The position numbers and the translations under genes were made by a program. From the NCBI GenBank assembly GCA_945865635.1, contig CAMBEP010000052.1, positions 1-36,478 of the forward strand: a DNA stretch of 36,478 bases. Reading direction: 5' to 3'. This stretch comes from Candidatus Kuenenia stuttgartensis. GTDB lineage: Bacteria > Planctomycetota > Planctomycetia > Isosphaerales > Isosphaeraceae. Shown piece after piece: positions 8,395 to 17,065 of this stretch. The notes beneath the pieces are model-generated. The model did not search any database, was not told where the DNA came from, and saw only the letters and a list, made by a program, of their open reading frames with translations. Numbering within the stretch: the stretch's first letter is position 1; every line of letters starts with the position of its first letter.

Positions 8395-9903
8395 ATGAAA
8401 CCAGACTCACCCCAACAATCGAATCTGGCTTCCAGAGAGGGCTTTAAAGTCCTGGGCTCTTCATTTCGAGATCCGTCCGGCTTCGTTTTCAAAAACAGAG
8501 ATGGAGTCATCCTACGTCAGATCAATCAAATCTATGAAAAAGATTTCCTGCAATTTAAACAATCTGGGTTGCTGGACAGCTTAATTAAGCGAAAATGGCT
8601 GATCCCGCACCAGGAACTTTCTTTAGAATATCGGCTTACAGACGATGCGATCGCAGTTCTAGCTCCAGAACCGATTCCGGTGATCAGTACTCCAAGCGAA
8701 TGGTGTTTTTCACAGTTGAAAGACGCGGCTTTGTTGACCTTGGAGATCGCACTGCTTTCTCTTGAGCATGGGATGATCCTCAAAGACGCCAGTGCTTTTA
8801 ACGTTCAGTTTATAGGATCCCGCCCCATCTTTATTGATACTCTTTCCTTTACAAACTATCAGGAAGGCGAAGCCTGGGTGGCATATCGCCAATTCTGTCG
8901 GCATTTTCTTGCGCCTTTGGCTTTGATGGCAAAGACCGATATTCGATTGGCGAAGTTGATTGGTAATGAGGTGGACGGAATCGACTTGGATCTGGCATCC
9001 AAACTGCTCCCGAGCCGAACCAGATTTTCACTTGGGCTCTTGATGCATCTTCACTTGAACTCGAAATTCCAGACCTCATTCAGTAAGACAGGTAAAGAGC
9101 AGGCTCGAGTCCAGGCCGTCAAGTCGCGTAAGATTACAAAAGCGGGGCTTTTTGAGATCATAAGAAGTTTAAAGAAGACGATTTTCACCTTGAAATGGGA
9201 TCCTGTAGGAACACAATGGGCGGATTACTATGAGGATAACTCTTATACAGGTCAAACGTTTGAGAACAAGCAGCAGATCGTTCGGAAGCTTTTGGGCCGG
9301 CTTCAACCAAATACAGTGTGGGATCTGGGAGCCAACACGGGTGTGTTTAGCAAAATTGCATGCGAATCTGGGGCTTATACGTGTTCGATGGATATGGACC
9401 CCGCATGCGTGGAGCGGAATTACCTTGAGCTCAAAGGTGGCAACTCAGAGCGGATCTTGCCGTTAGTCGTCAATTTGGCGAGTCCAACCCCTGCTATCGG
9501 ATGGAATCTTTCCGAGCGAGAATCCATATTGGCACGAGGCCCCTGCCACACGGCCCTTGCTTTGGCTCTGATCCATCATCTTGCGATTGGTAATAACTTG
9601 CCTTTTGATCGAATTGCCCGATGTTTTGCGTCTTTATGTCAGCATTTGATCATGGAATTTGTTCCCAAGAGCGATGTGCAGGTGCAACGGTTGCTGAATT
9701 CACGGGAGGACGTTTTTCATGGATATGATCTGGATGGATTTCTACAAGCGTTTCGTGGATTTTTTGAGATCACTGCAAGCGAGCCAGTCGAAGAGAATGG
9801 CCGGATCATCTTTGAAATGAAGAGCAAGTTACAGGTTCTTTCTCAAACCGGAAAGGTGACAGTCGGGCAGGGTCTGATACAGGGGGCGCAATCATGCACT
9901 TGA
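8395..9903 (+). CDS. NoeA-like class I SAM-dependent methyltransferase
   Basis: About 502 residues in two parts. The N-terminal half has the pattern LKDASAFNVQFIGSRPIFIDTLSF followed by AYRQFCRHFLAPLALMA, characteristic of large methyltransferases related to nodulation protein NoeA. The SAM-binding half begins near residue 305 with motif I, VWDLGANTGVFSKIA; the acidic end of strand 2 is in CSMDMDPACVERNY; a later motif is LALIHHLAIG. Relatives act in modification of surface saccharides; the methyl acceptor here is unknown. ATG 8395 is chosen over the TTG at 8374; neither has a clear ribosome binding site. Its last 10 bases overlap the next gene, so the two are probably translationally coupled. 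Confidence 0.85.
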   Translation: MKPDSPQQSNLASREGFKVLGSSFRDPSGFVFKNRDGVILRQINQIYEKDFLQFKQSGLLDSLIKRKWLIPHQELSLEYRLTDDAIAVLAPEPIPVISTPSEWCFSQLKDAALLTLEIALLSLEHGMILKDASAFNVQFIGSRPIFIDTLSFTNYQEGEAWVAYRQFCRHFLAPLALMAKTDIRLAKLIGNEVDGIDLDLASKLLPSRTRFSLGLLMHLHLNSKFQTSFSKTGKEQARVQAVKSRKITKAGLFEIIRSLKKTIFTLKWDPVGTQWADYYEDNSYTGQTFENKQQIVRKLLGRLQPNTVWDLGANTGVFSKIACESGAYTCSMDMDPACVERNYLELKGGNSERILPLVVNLASPTPAIGWNLSERESILARGPCHTALALALIHHLAIGNNLPFDRIARCFASLCQHLIMEFVPKSDVQVQRLLNSREDVFHGYDLDGFLQAFRGFFEITASEPVEENGRIIFEMKSKLQVLSQTGKVTVGQGLIQGAQSCT

Positions 9904-11543
9904 TGAGATACCCCCTTCATCCGATTCTGCTTGGGATACTTCCGGTACTTTATTTCTTTGTACAGAACAGCCAAGAACTGGAATGGTTTGACATCATTCG
10001 GCCATTAGCGGTCTCATTTGTTGGATCATTGATATGTTATTTAATAGTATTCTGGGTATCAAAAAATAAAAACGTGAGTATGATGGCAAGTAGTCTTGTT
10101 ATCATAATGCTGACCATGTTTTCGTCTGCGTATGAAAATCTCTTCGTAATCTTTCCTGCCTTGCGTTATCGTTACTATGCAATTTTTTGGGTAATTACAT
10201 TTGGGATGAGTGCGTTCTATATCATTAAGAATGGATCAAAACTCAAACAACTTTCCAAAATTAATGAATATATCAATTTATTTGCACTTTTAATGATCGG
10301 CATGCAAGTTTGGAAAATGGCAGGAATGTATTCCTACATCTCGCAATCTGCCCAGATTCAGTCTGAGTCCCAAAAAGTTTCTTCGACTTGGCTGGATCAG
10401 ATCAAAAACTCTGGCAAATCGCTTGAGAAACGTCCAGATATTTATTATCTGGTACTCGATGCCTATGCGAGGGAGGATATACTTCGTAGCCGTTATGATT
10501 ACGACAATCGTCCGTTTCTTGATCATCTCAAGGCTTTAAACTTTTCGGTGAGTGATCAATCGACATCCAACTATCCATTCACACATCTTTCGCTTTCGTC
10601 GACATTAAATCTCGACGAACTACAGAACTTTGTGCCCACTGACCTCATGCGTGGTGCGCCTTCGACGAATCCGGAACGATATCATTACCTTTCATCCAAA
10701 CTTGGCAAGGAATATATTTCCAGAAACCGGTTGCGCTATTTTCTGGAATCGCTAGGCTATGAATGGCATCGAAATGATAGTGGCTACCCGATGACCAGAC
10801 TTAGAAATGAGTCACTTTCGGACATTTTTACGAATCATATAAGTCAGCTTGAAATGATGATTCTGGAATCGAACATGATCGGCCATTTTCTTGGTCAACT
10901 TTCTCAGAAATACTCAGTGCAGGCTTTCTTTCATCATAAATGGCGAAATGGGCTGGAGCAATTTGCATCGATGGAGGATCATAAATCGCCAAAATTCATT
11001 TTCTATCATATCGTATCACCTCATGCCCCGTTTTGTTTCGATGAAAATGGCGGCATAGCGAAGGAGTTGGTGGAAGGTCTTGTTGCACCAGGGGTGAATG
11101 ATGAAAGGCTTGCAACTGCCAGTCAAAATCGGAAATACAGAGAGCTTTACCCGAAAAATCTCGCGGGACTTAATATTTATGTTCTGGAGACGATCACGAA
11201 AATCCTTGAAAAGTCTAATGGTGAAGCCATAATTATCATCCAGTCGGATCATGGCCCATCTCTAGGTTTTAATTATTATAAAATTGACGAAAGCGATTTG
11301 AAATCCAGGTTTGCCAATCTAAATGCAGTCTATATGCCTCCCAATTATGAAAGGTCACAATTAGATGGCAATATTTCCAATGTCAATACATTCAGGGTCT
11401 TACTATCAAGCATCTTTGGTGTCGATCTGCCTAAAATTAAAGATCGGGCATGGTTTGCATTTGCAGGAAATCTTGAATTCTCAGAAGTTACAAATCAAGT
11501 TCAACTTCTGGAACCAAAGCCTGTCGATTTGTCGACCAAATAG
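9894..11543 (+). CDS. Membrane-anchored sulfatase / alkaline-phosphatase-superfamily protein
   Basis: 549 residues. The first ~165 contain several membrane helices (ILLGILPVLYFFV, AVSFVGSLICYLIVFWV, SLVIIMLTMF, YYAIFWVITFGMSAFYII, LFALLMIGM). An extracytoplasmic catalytic domain follows from about residue 179. It has RPDIYYLVLDAYAREDIL with the metal-binding Asp at a strand end, the SNYPFTHLSLSSTLN segment, HIVSPHAPFCF-type histidines (YHIVSPHAPF) and IIIQSDHGPSLGF with the second metal-site Asp-His. These match the sulfatase-like/phosphoglycol or phosphoethanolamine transferase group that modifies surface glycans or lipids; the group transferred is unknown. ATG 9894 has AGGGGG seven bases upstream; ATG 9903 forms a TGATG coupling site with the upstream stop and is the alternative. 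The gene is visibly AT-richer than its neighbours. Confidence 0.85.
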   Translation: MHLMRYPLHPILLGILPVLYFFVQNSQELEWFDIIRPLAVSFVGSLICYLIVFWVSKNKNVSMMASSLVIIMLTMFSSAYENLFVIFPALRYRYYAIFWVITFGMSAFYIIKNGSKLKQLSKINEYINLFALLMIGMQVWKMAGMYSYISQSAQIQSESQKVSSTWLDQIKNSGKSLEKRPDIYYLVLDAYAREDILRSRYDYDNRPFLDHLKALNFSVSDQSTSNYPFTHLSLSSTLNLDELQNFVPTDLMRGAPSTNPERYHYLSSKLGKEYISRNRLRYFLESLGYEWHRNDSGYPMTRLRNESLSDIFTNHISQLEMMILESNMIGHFLGQLSQKYSVQAFFHHKWRNGLEQFASMEDHKSPKFIFYHIVSPHAPFCFDENGGIAKELVEGLVAPGVNDERLATASQNRKYRELYPKNLAGLNIYVLETITKILEKSNGEAIIIIQSDHGPSLGFNYYKIDESDLKSRFANLNAVYMPPNYERSQLDGNISNVNTFRVLLSSIFGVDLPKIKDRAWFAFAGNLEFSEVTNQVQLLEPKPVDLSTK

Positions 11544-11650
11544 AAACACGGAAACCTGATTGATTGTTATTGTTTGATGCTCCGGGAAAAATAGCATGGC
11601 CCGCTCGAATTGCATTAATCAAATCGATGGACTGAAATGATTTCCTCTGG

Positions 11651-13354
11651 TTAGAAGTCGGTAACGAGCTGGAACATCATGAAGGTGCCGGATTGCCCGA
11701 TCCTGTAAGGCGTCAGGATATTGAACGCAGGCGAACGGTTCACTTGCAGCACTTCCGCTGTCGCCCGCCATTTGCGGCTGCTGTTGATATACCAGTTTAG
11801 GCCGCCACCGTAGTCGTCTCCACTACCGTAAGGGCCTGCTACGACGGATGTTTTGCCGTATAACTCCAATTTCTTGGGAATTACGGCATAGGAAAGCTGT
11901 GTGTAGCCGCCTTGGTCGAATATCTTCTGGATTGCCGGTAGTGGCTTATCGGTTTGAAAGTTGTCCAGCCATCGCATGTAATATTCGCCCGAAAGGCTAA
12001 ATCCGCGATATTTCAGGCCTGCGTCCAGCGACCAGAACCGGTTGGTGGCGGACAAAAGACTCACACCAGGTGCAATCGCACCCGGAGTGAATATGGGATT
12101 GCCATTGGAGAGACGTGTGACGGTGTTTTCTGGGTTATCCTGGAAAGTGGTGTAAAGCAGTTCGCGATTTTGTCGTTCGTAAAGCCCTGTGGTGCCGAGC
12201 CGGATGGCCAGCTCTTTATGATATTCTTCGTCGGCAAAGCCGGGACCAAAACTTCCTAAAGGTTCCCACCAGAGGTTGCCAGAATAGCACATCTGAGTGG
12301 TCTGGCGGTCACCAAGCTGAGAAAATGAGTTTATGGAGTTCGAGATCATACCGTAATAATGAAAATTGGTGAGCGGTTCGCCTGTGATCCAGACGCCGGG
12401 GGACATACTGGGCCGGAAAAATGTGGTCGCCATGGAACGGTCCACACCCATTGTCGATTTGAACGACTCAAACCATTCACGCGAGCCTGGAACCTTGTTG
12501 AATCCAGCGAACAGGCCGAATTCTTTGTTGAACTGATATCCAAGCACAGCCAATATATATGAGACATTGACCGTGGATGTGGTGGCCAGAGTGAAGCTGT
12601 ATTGCAATTTTGGGTCGAGCGCAAAACCGCTAAAGCCGAGATAGGCTCTGTTGACATCAAATGTACTTCGGTTATAAACCGGGAGAGACGGCTTGGTATG
12701 ATGCGGCTGCCATTGATCGACATTTCGGAAAAACCCGGTATAGCGTTCCTGTGAGACAAGATTCACCTTCATGGCAAATGGTGTTTCTTTGGGATCTTTT
12801 GGAGCCACCAGCAGAAAGCCATTGTCGTATCGGCCAAGCAGATATCCTGAAGCTTTGGTCTGAAGTGGTGCAATGGCCGGAGCGAGGTCGGATGAAGAAA
12901 GTGTGGATATTGGGAAAGTCGGTGCCTGGACCGGTTCACTGATATCAGAGTTCGGCAAAGCCTGGAATTCACTGAACGATTGAGGGAGCTCAAGCTTGAA
13001 ATCCACGGGGATTTGCGCATGCACTGTGGAAGAAGGTTGGGGGGGCTTGACATCTGCTGACTCAGAAACGGCATGCGGAAGTGTGGGTGTCTGGGCTTTG
13101 GCCTTGGCAATAACAGGGTCAATCTTCGATTCCAGACTTTTCAGCCGGTTGGCAAACTCTTCGTTTTTGAGGGTAAGCTCCGCATTCTGTTTCTTAAGGT
13201 CTTCAACAGTCTGAATCTGCGCTTTGACCGTCTGGATCAGACTGGCCACATCGGGGTTGGGACCTATGGATTGTCCACTGACTAAATTTGATCGAAAAAG
13301 TATGAATATGCTGACTAGTAAAAACGATCGGCTCGAGATAAAATAGGCGTTCAT
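11651..13354 (-). CDS. Phosphate-selective porin (OprO/OprP-like) with N-terminal coiled coil
   Basis: About 567 residues. The preferred start (ATG 13354) gives a signal peptide MNAYFISSRSFLLVSIFILF ending near LVSG-QS; ATGs at 13369 and 13393 would extend it. After it comes a heptad-like coiled coil (IQTVEDLKKQNAELTLKNEEF, split by Lys/Glu), then a Pro/Ser-rich linker. The C-terminal ~370 residues form an outer-membrane beta-barrel of the phosphate-selective porin type: RYTGFFRNVDQW, FDVNRAYLGFSGFALDPKLQY, alternating aromatic strands, and a terminal aromatic strand ending in LVTDF. The coiled coil before the barrel fits planctomycete porins that span or anchor in a thick envelope (inference). 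Substrate is not deducible. It is convergent with the sulfatase-like gene. Confidence 0.85.
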   Translation of the reverse strand: MNAYFISSRSFLLVSIFILFRSNLVSGQSIGPNPDVASLIQTVKAQIQTVEDLKKQNAELTLKNEEFANRLKSLESKIDPVIAKAKAQTPTLPHAVSESADVKPPQPSSTVHAQIPVDFKLELPQSFSEFQALPNSDISEPVQAPTFPISTLSSSDLAPAIAPLQTKASGYLLGRYDNGFLLVAPKDPKETPFAMKVNLVSQERYTGFFRNVDQWQPHHTKPSLPVYNRSTFDVNRAYLGFSGFALDPKLQYSFTLATTSTVNVSYILAVLGYQFNKEFGLFAGFNKVPGSREWFESFKSTMGVDRSMATTFFRPSMSPGVWITGEPLTNFHYYGMISNSINSFSQLGDRQTTQMCYSGNLWWEPLGSFGPGFADEEYHKELAIRLGTTGLYERQNRELLYTTFQDNPENTVTRLSNGNPIFTPGAIAPGVSLLSATNRFWSLDAGLKYRGFSLSGEYYMRWLDNFQTDKPLPAIQKIFDQGGYTQLSYAVIPKKLELYGKTSVVAGPYGSGDDYGGGLNWYINSSRKWRATAEVLQVNRSPAFNILTPYRIGQSGTFMMFQLVTDF

Positions 13355-13634
13355 TGCTCTGCCGCCCATCGAAAAGTCGTCTGAAAGAATCAATGCAGAC
13401 CATCCGCACGCTCCTGTAAAAGAATTATCGGTTAAGACACAATTATTCTTTGGATTATTTTGATTTTACGGATCAAGAGATATACGTAAGATAGGGAAGA
13501 CGATAGGCCCGGCGAGGTGGTCGTTCTTTCAGTGGCCGGATTCACTGATTTTGAGGTTTTGTTCCACGTGGATTGGAGACTGGAGAATGTTTCCAACGAC
13601 ATGCAAGTTTTGACTGGTTAGACTCACCCCGATT

Positions 13635-14114
13635 TCAATTACGCCATGCGATGGCAGCGTTGAGGCAGGATGCAAACCCAACCCAGGCAGCATAGGGCAC
13701 GATCATGAGTGTGGCGGTGCGAGAAAATCGCCATCCGATGCGAATCCAGGTCAATAGGAAGAGTTCCAAGGCAAGGATCACAAACAGCCCGAGCCATAAG
13801 CGGCCTGCACCGAAGAAAACTAGTGGCCATAAGGCATTGAGTATGATTTGAATGGTAAAAACCTGAATCAGTTGTCGATTGTATGAAGGGTCGGAATGGG
13901 TTCGGCTGGAGGAGTCCATCAATCCCATGCTGATGCCCATGAGCGTGTAGAGCGCAGTCCAGACCGGCCCAAAAAGCCAGCTTGGCGGTGTCCATGACGG
14001 TTTGATCAGGTTATTGTACCAATCGCCGAGGCCTGCAAAGGTTCCAACACTGCCAATGACAGCAGCAAGAAAGCTGATTCCAACCCATGCCAGGCAGCGA
14101 ACTAAGGTGCTCAT
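13635..14114 (-). CDS. tspO: TspO/MBR family tryptophan-rich sensory protein
   Basis: 159 residues, the usual size for TspO. Five membrane helices are visible. Family signatures are present: GSVGTFAGLGDWYNNLIKPS, then WTPPSWLFGPVWTALYTLMG, QIILNALWPLVFFGAGRLWLG, and PYAAWVGFASCLNAAI with the Trp-x-x-hydrophobic-A/S-x-x-LN pattern at the end. The family binds porphyrins and related ligands and links tetrapyrrole or oxygen status to regulation. It is a single gene, transcribed on the same strand as the porin, with 80 bases to the DUF1501 gene upstream. A heme link with the protoglobin nine kilobases away is possible but not supported by operon structure. Confidence 0.93.
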   Translation of the reverse strand: MSTLVRCLAWVGISFLAAVIGSVGTFAGLGDWYNNLIKPSWTPPSWLFGPVWTALYTLMGISMGLMDSSSRTHSDPSYNRQLIQVFTIQIILNALWPLVFFGAGRLWLGLFVILALELFLLTWIRIGWRFSRTATLMIVPYAAWVGFASCLNAAIAWRN

Positions 14115-14194
14115 AGGATTAAGCCTTTTTTTGAGATGATTTCGTTGTGTTCAGTCAAATGAGTCGGGAAGAATTCGTATTGGAGAGGACGTTG

Positions 14195-15538
14195 TCAGAG
14201 GATGAGTTCCTTGATTGCCTGCCCGGTGGGCAAGGCTGGAAAGGGCCTCCCGGTTTGGTCGTTCAGGGTCAGGCTGGCGGCATCGATTCCAAGGTGTTGA
14301 TAAATGGTTGCCATGAAGTCGCGCACTTCGACTCGTCGGCTGGTCACATCGGCGCCGTGAGGGTCGGTGGAACCGATGACTTGGCCACCCGGCAGGCCTC
14401 CTCCGCTAAAAATGAGAGAGCAGGCTCTTGGCCAGTGATCGCGTCCTGGCTGTTTGATTCCGCTGGCGGAATCGTTGGCGTAAGAGATTTTCGGAGTTCG
14501 TCCAAATTCACCTGTAACGACCACAAGAACACGCTTATCCAGGCCTCGATTGTGGAGGTCTTCGATCAGTGCACTCACTGCTTGGTCAAAGGGCTGGGCG
14601 CGGCTCTTCATGGCGTCAAAAACGTGGTGGTTCACGGCATGGTCGTCCCAGTTTCCGACTCGGCCACAAAGTGGTCCGTCAAGGCTTGTTGTGACAAGAT
14701 CGACACCGGCTTCCACAAGCCGTCTGGCCAGCAGGCAGCGCTGGCCCCAGGTGTTGCGGCCGTACCGATCGCGCAGCCGAGGGTCTTCCTGATGGATGTC
14801 AAACGCATTCCTGGCCTGAGGACTGGTCAGCATAGACAAAGCTTGATGCTGAAAAGTGTTAAAGGATCTGGTCATGACTGGGTTGTCCAGCCCTTGAGAG
14901 ATTTTGTCGAATTCGGAGGAGAGCTCCAACCGACGATTCAATCGGTCTGCCTGGGCGCCTTGGAACTGGCCAAGGTCTTGAACCCTGAAGCTGGGCTGGT
15001 TCGGGTCACCATAAACCGCAAAAGGCTCATTGGCGGTTCCCAAATACGATGAGCCAAGATAAGGGATTGGATTCAGACCCACATAGGCTGGCAGGTTGCG
15101 GCCTGGTGTTGATCGGATTCGGTTCGCCACACACATCAGGTCTGGGTGTTCGGGCTTGAGTTTGAGGATCTGCTCCGGATGGCCTGTAAAGATCTGCTGG
15201 TTGCCTTGCTGGTGGCAGAAGCCGCTGTGGACCAGCGACCGCACGATGTTGAATCGGTTGGCCAGCTTGGCATGAAGCGGAAGCAATTCGCTGATACGAA
15301 CGCCTGGAACATTTGTGGGAATGCTTCCAAACGGGCCTCGCACTTCAGCAGGTGCGTCGGGTTTCGGGTCGTAGGTTTCGAGATGACTTGCCCCGCCCTG
15401 AAGCCAGACGACAATCAGGGCTGTTCGTTCGCGATTGGGTCTGGTGGCATCGGCTGCAGCTCGTAAAGCGAGCAGTTGCGGCAGAGATAAAGTCGTAAAC
15501 CCAGTGAGGGCCGCTTGCAGAAATGACCGCCGATGCAT
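14195..15538 (-). CDS. DUF1501 family exported protein (first of three)
   Basis: 447 residues with a Tat signal, MHRRSFLQAALTGFTTLSLP. DUF1501 proteins belong to the alkaline phosphatase/sulfatase-like fold and are abundant in planctomycetes, usually beside DUF1549/DUF1553 cytochrome-like proteins. Family landmarks here are VVWLQGGASHLETYDPKPDAP, ELLPLHAKLANRFNIVRSL, RDRYGRNTWGQRCLLARRLVEAGV, DDHAVNHHVFDAMK, VVVTGEFGRTPKI, GRDHWPRACSLIFSGGGLPGG and RDFMATIYQHLGID. The substrate and reaction are unestablished. It is third in a leftward run after the PSCyt1/DUF1549/DUF1553 gene and another DUF1501 gene, 131 bases downstream of the latter, so it is either in the same operon or independently read. 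Confidence 0.93.
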   Translation of the reverse strand: MHRRSFLQAALTGFTTLSLPQLLALRAAADATRPNRERTALIVVWLQGGASHLETYDPKPDAPAEVRGPFGSIPTNVPGVRISELLPLHAKLANRFNIVRSLVHSGFCHQQGNQQIFTGHPEQILKLKPEHPDLMCVANRIRSTPGRNLPAYVGLNPIPYLGSSYLGTANEPFAVYGDPNQPSFRVQDLGQFQGAQADRLNRRLELSSEFDKISQGLDNPVMTRSFNTFQHQALSMLTSPQARNAFDIHQEDPRLRDRYGRNTWGQRCLLARRLVEAGVDLVTTSLDGPLCGRVGNWDDHAVNHHVFDAMKSRAQPFDQAVSALIEDLHNRGLDKRVLVVVTGEFGRTPKISYANDSASGIKQPGRDHWPRACSLIFSGGGLPGGQVIGSTDPHGADVTSRRVEVRDFMATIYQHLGIDAASLTLNDQTGRPFPALPTGQAIKELIL

Positions 15539-15669
15539 GGCAAACTGCTCCCGGGTAGAAAATGGATCGATTCAGGGATGGAGTTTCGAGTTCAAAAAAC
15601 GCCAGATAGCCTTGAGATGAGATGCGACAGATTCAAGCACAAGGACGTTTTCAAATGGAGGGATTAAAA

Positions 15670-17061
15670 TCATGCAATCCAGTCATGGATGACAGTCCCA
15701 TGCACATCGGTCAGGCGGAAGTCGCGGCCGGCATATCGATAAGTCAGTTTTTCATGGTCAAGGCCCATCAAATGCAGCATTGTCGCATGCAGATCGTGTA
15801 CGTGAACGGGTTTATCCTGTGCTGCAAATCCAAATTCATCGGTGGCTCCATAGGCCTGACCGCCCTTGATGCCCCCCCCTGCCAGCCAGACTGAAAAGCC
15901 ATAGTGATTATGGTCTCGGCCATTTAAAGCGGGCAGTTCGCCAACTGGCGTACGGCCAAATTCGCCACCCCAGAGGACCAGAGTTTCATCAAGAAGTCCA
16001 CGCTGGGAAAGATCCAGAAGAAAGGCGGCAATGGGCTGATCCCACTGTCGGCCCAGCGACCGGTGCTGAGCCTCAAGGTTGTCGTGGTTGTCCCAGGGTT
16101 GACCGGCACCTGACCAGACCTGCACAAAGCGCACGCCTTTTTCGATCATCCGTCGAGTTAAAAGCAATTGCCTGCCGATCACGGTATCACCGTAAAGTTC
16201 GCGAGTCCATTTGGATTCCTTTGATAGGTCGAATACATCGGCGGCCTCGGTCTGCATGCGGAAGGCGAGTTCATGGGCCTGAATGCGGGCTTCCAGGAGC
16301 GGGTCACCGGCATTGCGATCCAGATGCCGGCGATTCCATTTTTGAAGTAAATCGAGTTGCAGGCGCTGATCGGTTTGATTTAAACTGGAATTACGAATAT
16401 TATCGACCAGTTTCTCGACCTCTTTATGTTCCGTATTTAAATATGTGCCCTGATAGGCGCCTGGCAAGAACGATGACCGCCAATTTTGTGTGGCGACGAT
16501 TGGGTATCCACCCGGACACATGGCCACAAAGCCGGGCAGATTTTGATTTTCTGACCCAAGTCCGTAGGTGGCCCATGAGCCGAAACTGGGGCGTGGAAGG
16601 CGAGAATCGCCGCAGTTCATGAGCATCAGCGAGGGTTCGTGATTTGGGACGTCGGCCTTCATGGATCGAATCACACAGAGCTTGTCGGCATGCCATTGGG
16701 CGGTTTGCTGAAAGATTTCGCTGATCTCAAGGCCGGACTGGCCATACTTGCGAAATGTAAACGGAGAGCCCATGGCCGCGCCAGTTTTACGCTCGGTGCG
16801 CAGGTTGGGCGATGGTAAAACTTGGCCATGATATTTTCGCAAGAGTGGTTTTGGGTCGAAGGTGTCAACCTGTGACGGCCCACCATTCATGAATAGGTGA
16901 ACCACATGCTTGGCTCGGGCTGGGAAGTGTGGCTTTTTAGGCGCCAGCGGGTGAGTAGCATCGTCGGCTGCCTCAAGGGCTGATAAGGCCAACAAAGGCA
17001 GGCCGGTGCCGGTTCGGCGAAGCAGTTCACGACGTGTGATGGAAAGGTCGGGTCTGTTCAT
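15670..17061 (-). CDS. DUF1501 family exported protein (second), partner of the PSCyt1/DUF1553 gene
   Basis: 463 residues with a Tat-type signal (ITRRELLRRTGTGLPLLALS). It shows KHVVHLFMNGGPSQVDTFDP, ELYGDTVIGRQLLLTRRMIEKG, WDNHDNLEAQHRSLGR, VLWGGEFGRTPVGELPALNG with the following RDHNHYGFSVWLAGGGIKGG, and DLHATMLHLMGLDHEKLTYRY. This is the subtype normally found directly after DUF1549/DUF1553 genes; here its ATG (17061) lies four bases after that gene's TAA. A TTG at 17073 would overlap the upstream gene by 8 bases and is less likely. A C8 tract on the + strand at 15872-15879 lies within the coding region. The enzymatic function of the family is not established. Confidence 0.94.
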   Translation of the reverse strand: MNRPDLSITRRELLRRTGTGLPLLALSALEAADDATHPLAPKKPHFPARAKHVVHLFMNGGPSQVDTFDPKPLLRKYHGQVLPSPNLRTERKTGAAMGSPFTFRKYGQSGLEISEIFQQTAQWHADKLCVIRSMKADVPNHEPSLMLMNCGDSRLPRPSFGSWATYGLGSENQNLPGFVAMCPGGYPIVATQNWRSSFLPGAYQGTYLNTEHKEVEKLVDNIRNSSLNQTDQRLQLDLLQKWNRRHLDRNAGDPLLEARIQAHELAFRMQTEAADVFDLSKESKWTRELYGDTVIGRQLLLTRRMIEKGVRFVQVWSGAGQPWDNHDNLEAQHRSLGRQWDQPIAAFLLDLSQRGLLDETLVLWGGEFGRTPVGELPALNGRDHNHYGFSVWLAGGGIKGGQAYGATDEFGFAAQDKPVHVHDLHATMLHLMGLDHEKLTYRYAGRDFRLTDVHGTVIHDWIA

Positions 17062-17065
17062 GGGT

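Noticed and set aside
13564..13576. CCACGTGG palindrome between TspO and the porin as an operator
   Set aside because: An 8-bp palindrome is expected by chance in a window of this size, and it lies at the downstream side of the TspO gene rather than at a promoter.
3848..14114. A heme or gas-response cluster formed by protoglobin and TspO
   Set aside because: The genes are about nine kilobases apart with unrelated operons between them; there is no shared site or transcript evidence.
14147..15052. 301-codon open frame on the + strand
   Set aside because: It lies antisense to the DUF1501 gene 14195-15538, which has full family motifs and a Tat signal; its own product has no recognisable motif.
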